Of a stretch of DNA of 64,000 bases, positions 26,329 through 35,377 are shown piece by piece. Origin of the DNA: Acetitomaculum ruminis DSM 5522. GTDB lineage: Bacteria; Bacillota; Clostridia; Lachnospirales; Lachnospiraceae. Every line of letters begins with the position of its first letter. Within the stretch, counting starts at the first letter, position 1. Both the position numbers and the translations under genes were made by a program. The stretch is from the NCBI RefSeq assembly GCF_900112085.1, contig NZ_FOJY01000004.1, forward strand, positions 1-64,000, given 5' to 3'. The notes under the pieces are model-generated. The model had not been told where the DNA came from. It did no database searches and saw nothing but the letters and a program-made list of their open reading frames with translations.

Positions 26329-29300
26329 TTATGCCTCACTTACTAAATATTCATAAATATCTTCCCGAACCGGAACATCTAACTGATACCTGATTTCAAA
26401 AGCATCATCTCCGGTCTTTTCCATTTTAACAGGAATAGGTTCATCTTTGGCAAAAACTTCCCCAAGAAAATAAAACTCCTTCGCCTCTTTATCATCCTTA
26501 TTCTTTCTTACAAATAAAAGAATCCTGTTGTCTTTATCCTCTTTGGTTCTTTTATAGAAATGATCTGCATCTGAAGAATTAACCTTTCTTGGATGCTTGG
26601 ATAGAGCAATCAATTCTTTTGAAGAAATAAATCTATCTTCATATGCAATCGCATCCTCGGTCTTATCATAGTTTATAAACACTGGAAGAGTTTTTGTTTC
26701 AGCATCATAATGATACCCGCCAATACCTTGAGCATTTATATTTTTCTGCCAGTTTAACAACCTGCAAACATCTTCATAGGTATACTTTTGATACAAAGAA
26801 AGATTCGTATCCCTGTAATTGTCACAGTACAATTCTTTGCACAAAGAAATCCCATATTCAACCACTTGGCACACCATTTCATAAAAATCTTTATTTCTCA
26901 TTAATAAAGATCTGAAATTTGAGCTTAACTGATAGCCCCCTTGGGTTTTATCTATTAATACACAATTGCTGTATTTCTTTTTTTCTCCTTCTTTTGGAAA
27001 CTGATTGGTAAGATTTCGATAAACAGATTGTTCAACTTTTTCATCAAAATTTACATGAAAATGCTCTGTCATAATCGTCTTAAAATATACCGTTATCCAA
27101 TTATTGTGTTCTATCAGTTCTTTTAACAACAAAAGTTCATGTATTCTCTTCATCCGGGTAACTTTTTTAGAAAGAAACTCTATTATTTCCTCTTCTTTAC
27201 TGTTAAGTCGGACTTTATACTCATCTCCATAATACTTAACCAAAAAGGCATAATAAGAACCGCATTTTTCAAAATATTTACTTACATCTATAGAACCATA
27301 TTCCTTAAAATCAAGGACTGTAGGTATTCGCCCCAAACGATATTTCAACTGTTCAAAGGACTGTTTTAAAAGCTTTATCTCATTGGTTTTGGCAGAATCT
27401 ATGGATTTAAAAATTTTCTGTCTTGAAATCTCGTCAAAGTGAATAGTGGAGACACCGGGAATAATTCTGGTTCCCTCTTTAACATAACGACGCATTGAAT
27501 CCTTGTTATAGCTTCTATCCCCGGAAAGTGCTATGGGAATCATGTAATTATTATTATAATTTCCAATAAAATCAATGATTACAACGTAATCCTTATCTTC
27601 TGCTTTTCTAAGCCCCCTTCCCAATTGCTGCACAAATACAATAGGTGACTGGGTTTCTCTTAGCATTATTACCTGATTTATCTCGGGAATATCTACGCCT
27701 TCATTAAAAATATCAACTGTAAAAATATAATCTAAAAAGGGCATATTTTTTTCATTAGCCGCCTTCTTATTTTCTATATCTTTATGGTGATTTTTTATTA
27801 CGTCAACATCCACATCTTTTGATAACAATTCTACGCACTCTTCTCTAACAGACTCCCTATCCTCCCCAAAAAGAGTTCTTGCATAGTATCCCTGTTCCTG
27901 AAATTTACTTGAAAGCTCCAAAGCCTCTTTTTTTCCACTACAAAAAACAAGTCCTTTTACTCTGTCACCACTATGACCATAAAAGTTTGCATTTTTTAAA
28001 ATATGATTTACACGCTGATTAGATACCAGGTATTTGAAATTATTAAGCTCTGTTTCCCTATTTATAACCTCCCCATTAATTTCTATATCCGTAATTCCAA
28101 AATAGTGAAAAGGACATAGCAAATCCTCTTTTAATGCGTGTTGTAATCGAATCTCATATGCAATATTGTGATCAAATAATTCAAAAATATCAAAACCATC
28201 CATTCTTTCCGGACTGGCGGTCATGCCAAGCCAGAAATCCGGTTTAAAATATTCCATTATCCTTTGATAACTCTTAGAACCTGCTCTGTGCACCTCATCT
28301 ATACAAATCCAGTCATAGTGAATATTATGTTTTTTAAGATATTCAAAGGTCTCCGGTTTCGCCATCATATTCATTGTTGCAAATAAAATATCTGCATCAT
28401 ATTCTTTTGAATTTCCGGACAACAAAGCCATCTTTTTACCTGTGCCAAAAACCTTTCGATAACTTTTCATGGCCTGCTTTGCTATTAACTCCCGGTGTAC
28501 TATAAATAATGCTTTGTTGGGATTTTCATTTTTCATGGCAAATGCTGATGCATAAGTTTTTCCAGTTCCAGTGGCACTAATAAGAAGTGCTCTTTTTTCC
28601 CCGCATTCACGAAGTTCATGTATATTTCCAATAAATGTCTCCTGCATCTTATTGGGTTTAAGATTATAGGTATCCAATTCTACAATATCTTCTTCCAAAG
28701 CAATCTTATGCTGGGATTTAATAAGCTTATCTATCTGTTTTTTTCTATCGTATTGCTTTATGTAAAGTTTTCTTATTTCCCTATAATCCCTGGATGCTGA
28801 GTCATTCCACAGGCTTTCAAACTCATTTACTATGGATTTAGCCATTGCACCACAATCAGTGCTTACAAGGGCAGTATTCCACTCCATATTGGTAGTAAGA
28901 GCGGTCTGAGTCATATTGGAACTGCCTATAATAATTCGATAGGTTCCTTCTTCTTTAAACAAATATCCCTTTGTGTGAAAACCAATGCCAGCCTCCTTTA
29001 CATGATACATTTTTAACTCAACATTTTTTAGTTTCGCTAATCTATCCAATGCATATGGGTCACTAAAGGTAAGATAATCTGTTGTGAGAATTCTTCCCCT
29101 TATTCCCTTCTTTTCCAGTTCTTTTAATGTCTGTGAAAGAACCACAAAGCCACTTCGATTAATAAAGGCAACACTAATACAAAACTCATCACAATGTAAA
29201 AGTTCATTTTCTATATATGTTAGCACCTTGGTTCCTTTATGATGATTGTTTGTTAAAAACTGAGGGCTAAATGCAAGATTTGTATCGATGCAACTGTCAA

Positions 29301-29358
29301 TGTAGGCATTTTGAATGCCTGAATTTATATCATTTATATTATTGTTTGTTAAAGCCAT
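26329..29358 (-). CDS. PLD-nuclease/DEAD-box helicase fusion with DUF3427-like C-terminus
   Basis: This 1009-residue protein has an N-terminal phospholipase-D-like domain (about 1-200: FHTKGYLF and IIGSSNMT, i.e. HxK and GSxxN, but the usual Asp after HxK is Lys). A superfamily 2 helicase follows: Walker A ATGTGKTYA, DEVH box, TASPERMD, and the helicase C motif QLGRGLRKAEDKDYVV. The last 300 residues resemble the DUF3427 domain that follows such helicases. These proteins act on nucleic acids and recur in defence-rich loci. The start has a GGGGAGGTAT site. It is transcribed from a promoter with repeated sites and drives the coupled Nudix gene. Confidence 0.88.
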   Translation of the reverse strand: MALTNNNINDINSGIQNAYIDSCIDTNLAFSPQFLTNNHHKGTKVLTYIENELLHCDEFCISVAFINRSGFVVLSQTLKELEKKGIRGRILTTDYLTFSDPYALDRLAKLKNVELKMYHVKEAGIGFHTKGYLFKEEGTYRIIIGSSNMTQTALTTNMEWNTALVSTDCGAMAKSIVNEFESLWNDSASRDYREIRKLYIKQYDRKKQIDKLIKSQHKIALEEDIVELDTYNLKPNKMQETFIGNIHELRECGEKRALLISATGTGKTYASAFAMKNENPNKALFIVHRELIAKQAMKSYRKVFGTGKKMALLSGNSKEYDADILFATMNMMAKPETFEYLKKHNIHYDWICIDEVHRAGSKSYQRIMEYFKPDFWLGMTASPERMDGFDIFELFDHNIAYEIRLQHALKEDLLCPFHYFGITDIEINGEVINRETELNNFKYLVSNQRVNHILKNANFYGHSGDRVKGLVFCSGKKEALELSSKFQEQGYYARTLFGEDRESVREECVELLSKDVDVDVIKNHHKDIENKKAANEKNMPFLDYIFTVDIFNEGVDIPEINQVIMLRETQSPIVFVQQLGRGLRKAEDKDYVVIIDFIGNYNNNYMIPIALSGDRSYNKDSMRRYVKEGTRIIPGVSTIHFDEISRQKIFKSIDSAKTNEIKLLKQSFEQLKYRLGRIPTVLDFKEYGSIDVSKYFEKCGSYYAFLVKYYGDEYKVRLNSKEEEIIEFLSKKVTRMKRIHELLLLKELIEHNNWITVYFKTIMTEHFHVNFDEKVEQSVYRNLTNQFPKEGEKKKYSNCVLIDKTQGGYQLSSNFRSLLMRNKDFYEMVCQVVEYGISLCKELYCDNYRDTNLSLYQKYTYEDVCRLLNWQKNINAQGIGGYHYDAETKTLPVFINYDKTEDAIAYEDRFISSKELIALSKHPRKVNSSDADHFYKRTKEDKDNRILLFVRKNKDDKEAKEFYFLGEVFAKDEPIPVKMEKTGDDAFEIRYQLDVPVREDIYEYLVSEA

Positions 29359-29476
29359 TTTTTATACCTCCCCTGGGTATGAATTTATTACAAAAATTCT
29401 CTTCACTCTTCTTGATTAATTCCACAAATTTATCATATAAAATATCAATACAAAGTAAAACTCTGTTACAAAATTG

Positions 29477-29505
29477 ATTATACACTTTTACAAGGGAATA
29501 TTTAA
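29477..29505 (-). promoter_or_regulatory. Probable promoter of PLD-helicase operon
   Basis: On the minus strand a consensus TATAAT (29477-29482) lies 17 bp from a weak TTAAAT (29500-29505). The first direct repeat fills the spacer, so binding there would control initiation. Confidence 0.5.
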
Positions 29506-29562
29506 TCTATGTAACACTTTTACAAGGGAAAATTTTGTTTTCATTACATTTTTACAAACGAA
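29482..29562. repeat. Three direct repeats spaced exactly 32 bp
   Basis: ACACTTTTACAAGGGAA occurs at 29482-29498 and again at 29514-29530; a variant ACATTTTTACAAACGAA lies at 29546-29562. Start-to-start spacing is 32 bp each time, close to three helical turns. The array overlaps the operon promoter, so it probably binds a regulator on one DNA face. Confidence 0.7.
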
Positions 29563-29676
29563 TATACTTCCTACTCGTAGCACCGTCACTTCTTTTTGGC
29601 ATCATGGAGGACGTTTACGGCATATCAAATACATGAAAAACTTGTTTTGTTAGGAATGTTTAGGGAATGAATCAGA

Positions 29677-29747
29677 AGGCGGGAATGAAAAAAGCTATAT
29701 CAGTATATATTGAAAACTGATACTGTATCTTTCCTTTTTTCCCGCCT
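29677..29747. repeat. Long imperfect hairpin
   Basis: AGGCGGGAA pairs with TTCCCGCCT, and the inside can continue through A-rich/T-rich flanks and TATCAG/CTGATA. It lies downstream of the small gene at 29782 but lacks a T-run on either strand, so it does not look like a simple terminator. Confidence 0.45.
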
Positions 29748-29781
29748 ATAATATGAAAATAAATATAGAATTATATTAGTC

Positions 29782-30015
29782 TTATATTTCTGTAAATGAA
29801 TATTCCACCACATGATATGGAGGATTGTCTATTATAATAACAATGCTGCCATCATCACTACGTTCAATTTTCATTTCAAGGTCTTCTTCCTTTTCTTCTG
29901 TTTTTACAAAAGAAATAGGGTCATCTGTCTCAATTTCTATAATTCTACTATCATAGGGCGTCCTTCCTCCACAAGTCGGCTGTTTCCTTTTAATTGCTAC
30001 TTCATATTCTTTCAT
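29782..30015 (-). CDS. Small hypothetical protein, 77 aa
   Basis: The function is not recognised. The ATG at 30015 is chosen because AAGAAGGAG lies 9 nt upstream; the longer frame has no site. The product begins with a basic KEYEVAIKRKQPTCGGRTPYDSR segment, followed by acidic beta-rich sequence (DDPISFVKTEEKEEDLEMKI) and ends with NPPYHVVEYSF. It has no membrane segment. It is a monocistronic gene upstream of a long hairpin. Confidence 0.6.
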   Translation of the reverse strand: MKEYEVAIKRKQPTCGGRTPYDSRIIEIETDDPISFVKTEEKEEDLEMKIERSDDGSIVIIIDNPPYHVVEYSFTEI

Positions 30016-30092
30016 GTTAAAAATCTCCTTCTTAAATTTTGATTTAGTCAATTATTATTACAAACATTTTACCTCATTTCCTATGTAAAAAT

Positions 30093-30126
30093 ACAGGGCT
30101 ATTATCTCAAAGGATAAATGCCCTGT
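30093..30126 (-). terminator. Terminator of the acyltransferase/kinase operon
   Basis: ACAGGGC pairs with GCCCTGT, with an inner short stem. On the minus strand it is followed by ATTTTTAC, 35 nt after the fructosamine-kinase-family stop codon. Confidence 0.75.
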
Positions 30127-30161
30127 TTTAGAATCTGTATTTTTATAAAGATTTCTTTAAA

Positions 30162-31067
30162 TTAGCCAATATAATACTTTATAATTCTTATAACCGGGTC
30201 ATAATAAGATCCTCCAAAAGAAATAAGATGATTCAGTAAATGATACAGGTTGTAGAGATTTCTTCTGTCCTCGTATCCGTATCCAAGAAGCTTACTATCA
30301 GCATAAGTATGATAAAACTCCTCCACAAAACCTCCAAAAAGCTCTGTCATGGCAATATCCGCCTCAGCGTGACCTACATATACTGCCGGGTCAATAAGCC
30401 ATGCTTTACCATCATTTCCCGTAATAAAATTACCACTCCAAAGATCTCCATGTAAAAGCGACGGTCTCTCTGGTTCTAACAGCCACTTGTCAAGATTATC
30501 AAGAAGGCGATTAATATTTTTTATCATGGAATTATCAAAATATGTCTCGGCATTTTCAAATAGTGGAATAAGGCGACATTCCCTGAAAAAATCCACCCAC
30601 TTATCATAAGAAGTATTAATCTGTTTTCTAGAACCAATATAATTATTATTCAAAAAACCATACTTCCCGGCTTTGACAAAATTTACAGCATCCGCTTTAT
30701 GCATATTGGCCAATTCTTCGGCAAAAATGCTCCAGTATCCCTTTACTTTCCCGACGTTGTCAAGATATTCAAGAATTAGAAATGCTCCCCTATCAGAATC
30801 ATTTCCACCGCATAAAACCTGTGGTACAGCTATTGTTTTTGTAGCGTGGATTGCTAAAAGTCCCTGGGCTTCAGCCTCAAAAAACTCTGTTTCCTTAGAC
30901 TTATTTGATTTTAAAAATACCCTTTTGTCATTTGATAATTTCAGCATATATGCCTCATTAATATCACCACCGCTAAGCTTAACAGAACCGGTTATTGTGG
31001 TACTGTCTTTATTCAAGGCTTTGATAGCTTCATCAAGTGAGCCGTATCCAAAATTTTTTATATCCAA
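30162..31067 (-). CDS. Fructosamine kinase family protein
   Basis: This 301-residue protein has the aminoglycoside-phosphotransferase-like fold of fructosamine/ribulosamine kinases: a GGDINEAY nucleotide loop, FLKSN with the conserved Lys, the catalytic loop LLHGDLWSGNF, and IDPAVYVGHAEADIAM. Bacterial members phosphorylate ketosamines on glycated amines or act on unknown sugars. The start is a TTG directly after AGGAGGTAAGGAT. It lies 18 nt after the SGNH gene on the same strand, so it is the last gene of an operon with surface O-acylation genes, an unusual pairing. Confidence 0.88.
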   Translation of the reverse strand: MDIKNFGYGSLDEAIKALNKDSTTITGSVKLSGGDINEAYMLKLSNDKRVFLKSNKSKETEFFEAEAQGLLAIHATKTIAVPQVLCGGNDSDRGAFLILEYLDNVGKVKGYWSIFAEELANMHKADAVNFVKAGKYGFLNNNYIGSRKQINTSYDKWVDFFRECRLIPLFENAETYFDNSMIKNINRLLDNLDKWLLEPERPSLLHGDLWSGNFITGNDGKAWLIDPAVYVGHAEADIAMTELFGGFVEEFYHTYADSKLLGYGYEDRRNLYNLYHLLNHLISFGGSYYDPVIRIIKYYIG

Positions 31068-31085
31068 ATCCTTACCTCCTGCCTG

Positions 31086-32561
31086 CTATCTATGAAGCTT
31101 TCCGTCATATACAACTGAATCAATTACTTTTCTTGTCTCTTGGCTATAAACTACAATGTTTACACCATCCAGATTTTTGCCATACTCAGTATCACCTATT
31201 TTTATAGAGCTTTGTGCTCCTGCATTAAAACCACCTGACACAATAGTGAAATTTTCCAGTTTTTTACGGGTACTTCCAGAATATTTCAAAAGTTTACTAC
31301 CTGATTGCTGTACAGTATCATAATCAGTAATTGCAGCATAATAACTATCATTTTGTTTGGCATTCAAATCCAGTCCCAGTCGAGAAAATTCTTTCTTAAC
31401 AGCATCATTAATGCAAAATAACATATCACTTTGAGTTGAAATTAAAATAGTGTATCTATCCTGATTTAATGCAGTGATATAATCATGTAAATCAGTAATA
31501 TACTTTAAATTATAATCTGCCAATATTCTTTGATAATACTCATCTGTATCAGCCCACTGTTCACAATAATCACCACTACCTATTCCATATTGCTTCTTAA
31601 GAATATCAGCAAGATATAATGAAATTTTTTTAGCTCCCCATATGTTACTATGTTCATTATCATTCATATCCTTAGGATATACAAAATCACATGCGTCATA
31701 TATCTCTTTAATGTTAAAGTCTAAAAAATCAATTCCATTATTCTTTGCATATCGGGTCAGATAATTATGTTTTGAAGTATCAAACCTCAAAGTTGGTGTC
31801 TTTACAAGTATCAGCTTAATATTATTTTCATCACACAGTTTTTTTATTTTATCAAGATATTCCCTCATTAAGGGTACGGGTTCACTTAAAACAGATGTAT
31901 CATAATTAAAATATGGCTGATAATCATTTTCTACCTTATAACCTTTACGATAAAGTGGAGCAAATCCTTTTAGCTCGTAATGTGTTTCTAAATTTTTAAA
32001 AGTAAAATCCTGTTCAGTAAGATCTGTCCATCTGGTATGAAATCTTATATTTTTAAAAATATAACTTTCTAAATTCTGCTGTTTATCATTATCGCAAATT
32101 GCCTTTATAGCTTCATATTTTACTTTAGAAAACTTCATGGCATCTATTGCCATTCTTGTACAAGGCTCAGAAGTATTTAATGCTTCAGATTGATTAAATT
32201 CAAACATCATATAAGTATCCAGAATTACAATCTTAGGAGATTGATATTTAATGGCTTCTTTCAACCAATAATAGGAAACAAGAATACTTTGTTGCTCACA
32301 CGCTAAATTATAACTTCTGATACCACAATTATTATATATTTCCTGAGGATTAAAACAGGCTGCGGCATGACTGCTTCCAAAAAACAGTACATCCACGGTA
32401 TTTTTTTGCATTTGGTAAAATCCTTTATATGTTGATGTAGTTGGCCAGGCATCCTCATAGTACTTTTTAGGAGTAAGAATATAATTTGTTTCAATTATCA
32501 AAAAAGATAAAATAACAAAAAAGATAATTATTCTCAGAAAAAAACTACATTTTTTTAACAT
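31086..32561 (-). CDS. SGNH-type acyltransferase/hydrolase partner (AlgJ/DltD-like)
   Basis: This 491-residue membrane-anchored extracellular protein has an N-terminal helix (about 9-28) and an SGNH-hydrolase fold with the nucleophile in FFGSSHAAACFNP and the Asp-His pair in DNEHSNIWGA. Such proteins work with MBOAT channels to pass acyl groups to cell-surface polymers. The start codon overlaps the MBOAT stop (TGATG), so translation is coupled. A roughly 130-residue extension with mixed beta pattern follows the catalytic domain. The acceptor polymer is unknown. Confidence 0.82.
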   Translation of the reverse strand: MLKKCSFFLRIIIFFVILSFLIIETNYILTPKKYYEDAWPTTSTYKGFYQMQKNTVDVLFFGSSHAAACFNPQEIYNNCGIRSYNLACEQQSILVSYYWLKEAIKYQSPKIVILDTYMMFEFNQSEALNTSEPCTRMAIDAMKFSKVKYEAIKAICDNDKQQNLESYIFKNIRFHTRWTDLTEQDFTFKNLETHYELKGFAPLYRKGYKVENDYQPYFNYDTSVLSEPVPLMREYLDKIKKLCDENNIKLILVKTPTLRFDTSKHNYLTRYAKNNGIDFLDFNIKEIYDACDFVYPKDMNDNEHSNIWGAKKISLYLADILKKQYGIGSGDYCEQWADTDEYYQRILADYNLKYITDLHDYITALNQDRYTILISTQSDMLFCINDAVKKEFSRLGLDLNAKQNDSYYAAITDYDTVQQSGSKLLKYSGSTRKKLENFTIVSGGFNAGAQSSIKIGDTEYGKNLDGVNIVVYSQETRKVIDSVVYDGKLHR

Positions 32562-33997
32562 CAGAATCCTCCATAAATGAAATCTTGTGCATTAAAACCA
32601 AATCCATAAGTTCCAAATACCATTATTCCAATTATTGCTATCATGTAAACACTCCATCTTATTACAAGTCTTTGTTTCATTATACTATCACTGATAGATA
32701 ATCCTTTTTCATGGTAAAGCCCCACTTTCCATAATAATACTATGGAAAATAATAAAATCATCATTTCTTTCCACTCTAATCCAAGAGTAAAAATCTGATT
32801 ATTCCAAAAAATCCATGGATTAAACTCTGTAAACATATGCTTAATCATTTTAATCCCCAGTCGTAATGAATCTGCTCTAAAAATAATCCACGCCCAATTT
32901 ATAAGCATGAATGTTCCAATCTGCTTCAATATCTTTTTCTTTCTTGATTCTGCCGAAACATTTAGAAACTCATATAATTCTTCTCTTTTGTTGTGAGTAA
33001 TATCACCTGCGATTTGGTAAAAAGCATGAATTCCTCCCCATACAAGGAATTTATACCCGGCACCATGCCATATTCCACTTACCAAAAATGTAATTGCAAG
33101 ATAGATATATTTTCTGATAATTCCTTTTCTATTTCCGCCTAAAGGGATATAAATATAATCCTTTAGCCAGCTACTAAGTGATATATGCCATCTTCTCCAA
33201 AAATCCTTTACTGAAGTGGCAAAATATGGTCTTGCAAAATTATCTATAATCTCAATGCCAAACATTTTCGAAACGCCCTGTGCCAATGTCGTGCAAGCCA
33301 AAAAATCCGCATATAACTGCACACTATACAAAATTGATGCCAGCCAAATAAACCCTCCCGAGTATGCAGGATAGTTTCCAAAAACAGTATCAACTACCAC
33401 TGCTGCCTTGTCTGCAATCATCAATTTCAAGAAAAAGCCCCATATTATATAGCAAAATCCTTTGACGATATTTTTCTCTTCAAATTTATTGCCTGTAATA
33501 AGCTGGTTTTGCAACTGTTCATAGCGCGGTATAGGTCCTTGTATTAACTGAGGAAAAAAACTTGCATATAGAACAAAATGAGCAATATTTCGTTGTGGTG
33601 CTATTTTTTTGTTATAAACATCTACCAAATAAGATATAAGTTGCAAGGTATAAAAAGATATTCCTAATGGAGTTATCCATTGAATAGGATCTTTCTGTGC
33701 TATTTTTAAAATAAAGTTAAAATTTTTAGACAAAAACCACGGTGCAATTATTGCTAATAACGCCAATATTAAAATCAGTTTTCTTGTTTTTCCTTCAAAT
33801 CCTTGTAATGCGATTCCTGCAAAAAACGAAATAATTATCGTTATTCCAAAAATCCACCAGCCGGTTTTATAGAATAAGAAATAAAAACCTATATTTCCAA
33901 CAAGTAATGCAATCCACCTATGCTTTATTGGAAATAAATAATAAATAATTAGCACAGCAAGGACTAAGAAATAATAATACATTGATATATATGTCAT
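32561..33997 (-). CDS. MBOAT family O-acyltransferase (AlgI/DltB-like)
   Basis: This multi-pass membrane protein of about 478 residues carries MBOAT hallmarks: RRWHISLSSWLKDYIYIPLGGNRKG and FLVSGIWHGAGYKF, whose His is the catalytic residue. It moves an acyl (usually acetyl) group across the membrane for transfer to a polysaccharide or teichoic acid by the coupled SGNH protein. The ATG at 33997 begins at the first membrane helix; an ATG at 34018 is also possible but has no better ribosome site. Confidence 0.9.
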   Translation of the reverse strand: MTYISMYYYFLVLAVLIIYYLFPIKHRWIALLVGNIGFYFLFYKTGWWIFGITIIISFFAGIALQGFEGKTRKLILILALLAIIAPWFLSKNFNFILKIAQKDPIQWITPLGISFYTLQLISYLVDVYNKKIAPQRNIAHFVLYASFFPQLIQGPIPRYEQLQNQLITGNKFEEKNIVKGFCYIIWGFFLKLMIADKAAVVVDTVFGNYPAYSGGFIWLASILYSVQLYADFLACTTLAQGVSKMFGIEIIDNFARPYFATSVKDFWRRWHISLSSWLKDYIYIPLGGNRKGIIRKYIYLAITFLVSGIWHGAGYKFLVWGGIHAFYQIAGDITHNKREELYEFLNVSAESRKKKILKQIGTFMLINWAWIIFRADSLRLGIKMIKHMFTEFNPWIFWNNQIFTLGLEWKEMMILLFSIVLLWKVGLYHEKGLSISDSIMKQRLVIRWSVYMIAIIGIMVFGTYGFGFNAQDFIYGGF

Positions 33998-34169
33998 AAC
34001 GCTCTCGAATTCCCCCATTTAAAAGGTGTAATTGCGTAGATTTTTTCTAACACAACATCAATAATTATAACAAAATCCCTTGTATTTGTCCGTATTTTCA
34101 ATCAATATTTTAAATTGGTTAAAATACTGTGACCATAGCACTGAAGACTCTCGCAAAATAAACATTGTA

Positions 34170-34793
34170 TTATTGGCCAGAAAAAGCATCATAGACAATT
34201 TTATATAAATACTCTTTTTTACTAAAATCACTGCCATCTGAAAAAAATGCATTATATGCAACAAGTGCCGTTCTAACATATACAGCATTTTCTTCAAAAA
34301 TCCTTCGATTAATCCTTATTCCTTGTGCTTCTATAAACTGACAGCAAAAAGTTATTGTAGTGCGAGTATTCCCTTCTCTAAACGGATGAATTTTCCATAA
34401 TACCCCCAAAGAATTACAGAATTGATTTGATAATTCTTCCAGATTAAACGAATCCCATTCTTTATCTCTCATATCTTTCAATACATGATGAATATCAGAA
34501 ACAATATCAAATTGATCAGAATACTCTACAGATTGTCCACTTAAAACATCTTCTTCTTTATAAATAGAAATAGTTCGAGGAGAGCCTGCCCAATCAAATA
34601 TATCCTGAAAAATAACCTGATGCATCTTAAGAAAATGCTCAGTGTGATAATCTCCCACCAACGGATTTACTACTACATCTTTTAATCGATATACAACATA
34701 ATCAGCCTCAGCTTCATCCAACAATTCTTGAGATTTTATACCAAGAATATTTTTTAAAATAGGAACATCCTCATAAAGATAAGGATCACGCAT
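34170..34793 (-). CDS. Fic/DOC-family toxin (AMP-transferase fold)
   Basis: This 207-residue Fic protein carries the motif HPFREGNTRTTI. The catalytic His and the acidic-Gly-Asn core are present, but the consensus Gly is Thr and the final Arg is Ile, as in other HPFREGNTR-type members. Fic enzymes attach AMP or other nucleotide moieties to target proteins, often inactivating gyrase or topoisomerase IV. The start overlaps the end of a small VbhA-like gene by 8 nt, the usual antitoxin-toxin order. Cytotoxicity is inferred, not shown. Confidence 0.88.
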   Translation of the reverse strand: MRDPYLYEDVPILKNILGIKSQELLDEAEADYVVYRLKDVVVNPLVGDYHTEHFLKMHQVIFQDIFDWAGSPRTISIYKEEDVLSGQSVEYSDQFDIVSDIHHVLKDMRDKEWDSFNLEELSNQFCNSLGVLWKIHPFREGNTRTTITFCCQFIEAQGIRINRRIFEENAVYVRTALVAYNAFFSDGSDFSKKEYLYKIVYDAFSGQ

Positions 34794-34962
34794 TTGTAGA
34801 CTCCTTCATCTTATATTTCTTATCTAAAAAACGCTTTGCATCCTCCATTGTCACTTCACTGCGTTTTTCTTTTTCAATATATTCTTTAAATTCTTTAGTT
34901 GGCTCCAAACCATCTACTTTAATCATACCTATTGCATAATTCCATGCTTCAGCATTAGTCAT
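34786..34962 (-). CDS. VbhA-like antitoxin of Fic
   Basis: This 58-residue helical protein (NAEAWNYAIGMIKVDGLEP, then EFKEYIEKEKRSEVTMEDAKRFL) matches the size and layout of VbhA antitoxins, which block the Fic active site through an inhibitory helix with [S/T]xxxE[G/N]. Here the corresponding segment reads MIKVDG, with Met and Asp at the key positions. The ATG at 34962 lies 8 nt after GAAGGAGG, ruling out the longer start. It overlaps the Fic start. Confidence 0.8.
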   Translation of the reverse strand: MTNAEAWNYAIGMIKVDGLEPTKEFKEYIEKEKRSEVTMEDAKRFLDKKYKMKESTNA

Positions 34963-35077
34963 ACTATCCGCCTCCTTCACTATTACATTTTAATGATGTT
35001 AGCATCTAATTAGTACAAAGTAAAATGAGCTATTCCCTTGAAATATAGTATAATCATAACAATAGGAGGAACTCATT

Positions 35078-35377
35078 ATGTCACGTAAAACAAAACAACA
35101 CACTAAGCAATTTAAATTGGATGCTGTCAACTATCGCAAAGAACATCCCGATATTACTCAGGTTGAATGTGCCAAAAATCTTGGAATTGGAACCAGTACC
35201 CTAGGAAAATGGGAAGCTCAATTCAGAAATAATGATGGCGATATTCCTGTCAGAGGTTCCGGTAATTACGAATCAGACGAAGCTAAAGAGATAGCTCGTC
35301 TCAAACGTGAACTCCGTGACACTCAGGATGCACTTGATGTGTTAAAAAAAGCCATCGGCATTCTGGGAAAAGATTAA
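35078..35377 (+). CDS. IS3-family transposase OrfA
   Basis: This 99-residue protein has an N-terminal helix-turn-helix (FKLDAVNYRKEHPDITQVE, then LGIGTSTLGKWEAQF) and a C-terminal leucine-zipper-like helix (IARLKRELRDTQDALDVLKKAIGILGKD), typical of IS3-group OrfA. It has a GGAGGAA site. The following OrfB is represented only by its first 40 or so codons, so this is a stranded half of an insertion sequence and not mobile by itself. Confidence 0.9.
   Translation: MSRKTKQHTKQFKLDAVNYRKEHPDITQVECAKNLGIGTSTLGKWEAQFRNNDGDIPVRGSGNYESDEAKEIARLKRELRDTQDALDVLKKAIGILGKD

Larger units (their letters stand above)
29359..29781. other. Regulatory intergenic region upstream of the PLD-helicase operon
   Basis: The region holds the helicase promoter and three direct repeats (29482-29562) plus a long hairpin (29677-29747). 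I see no gene in it. Confidence 0.5.

Noticed and set aside
34991-35077. Left inverted repeat of the IS3 element
   Set aside because: The right end is missing, so no matching inverted repeat can be shown and the boundary stays unknown.
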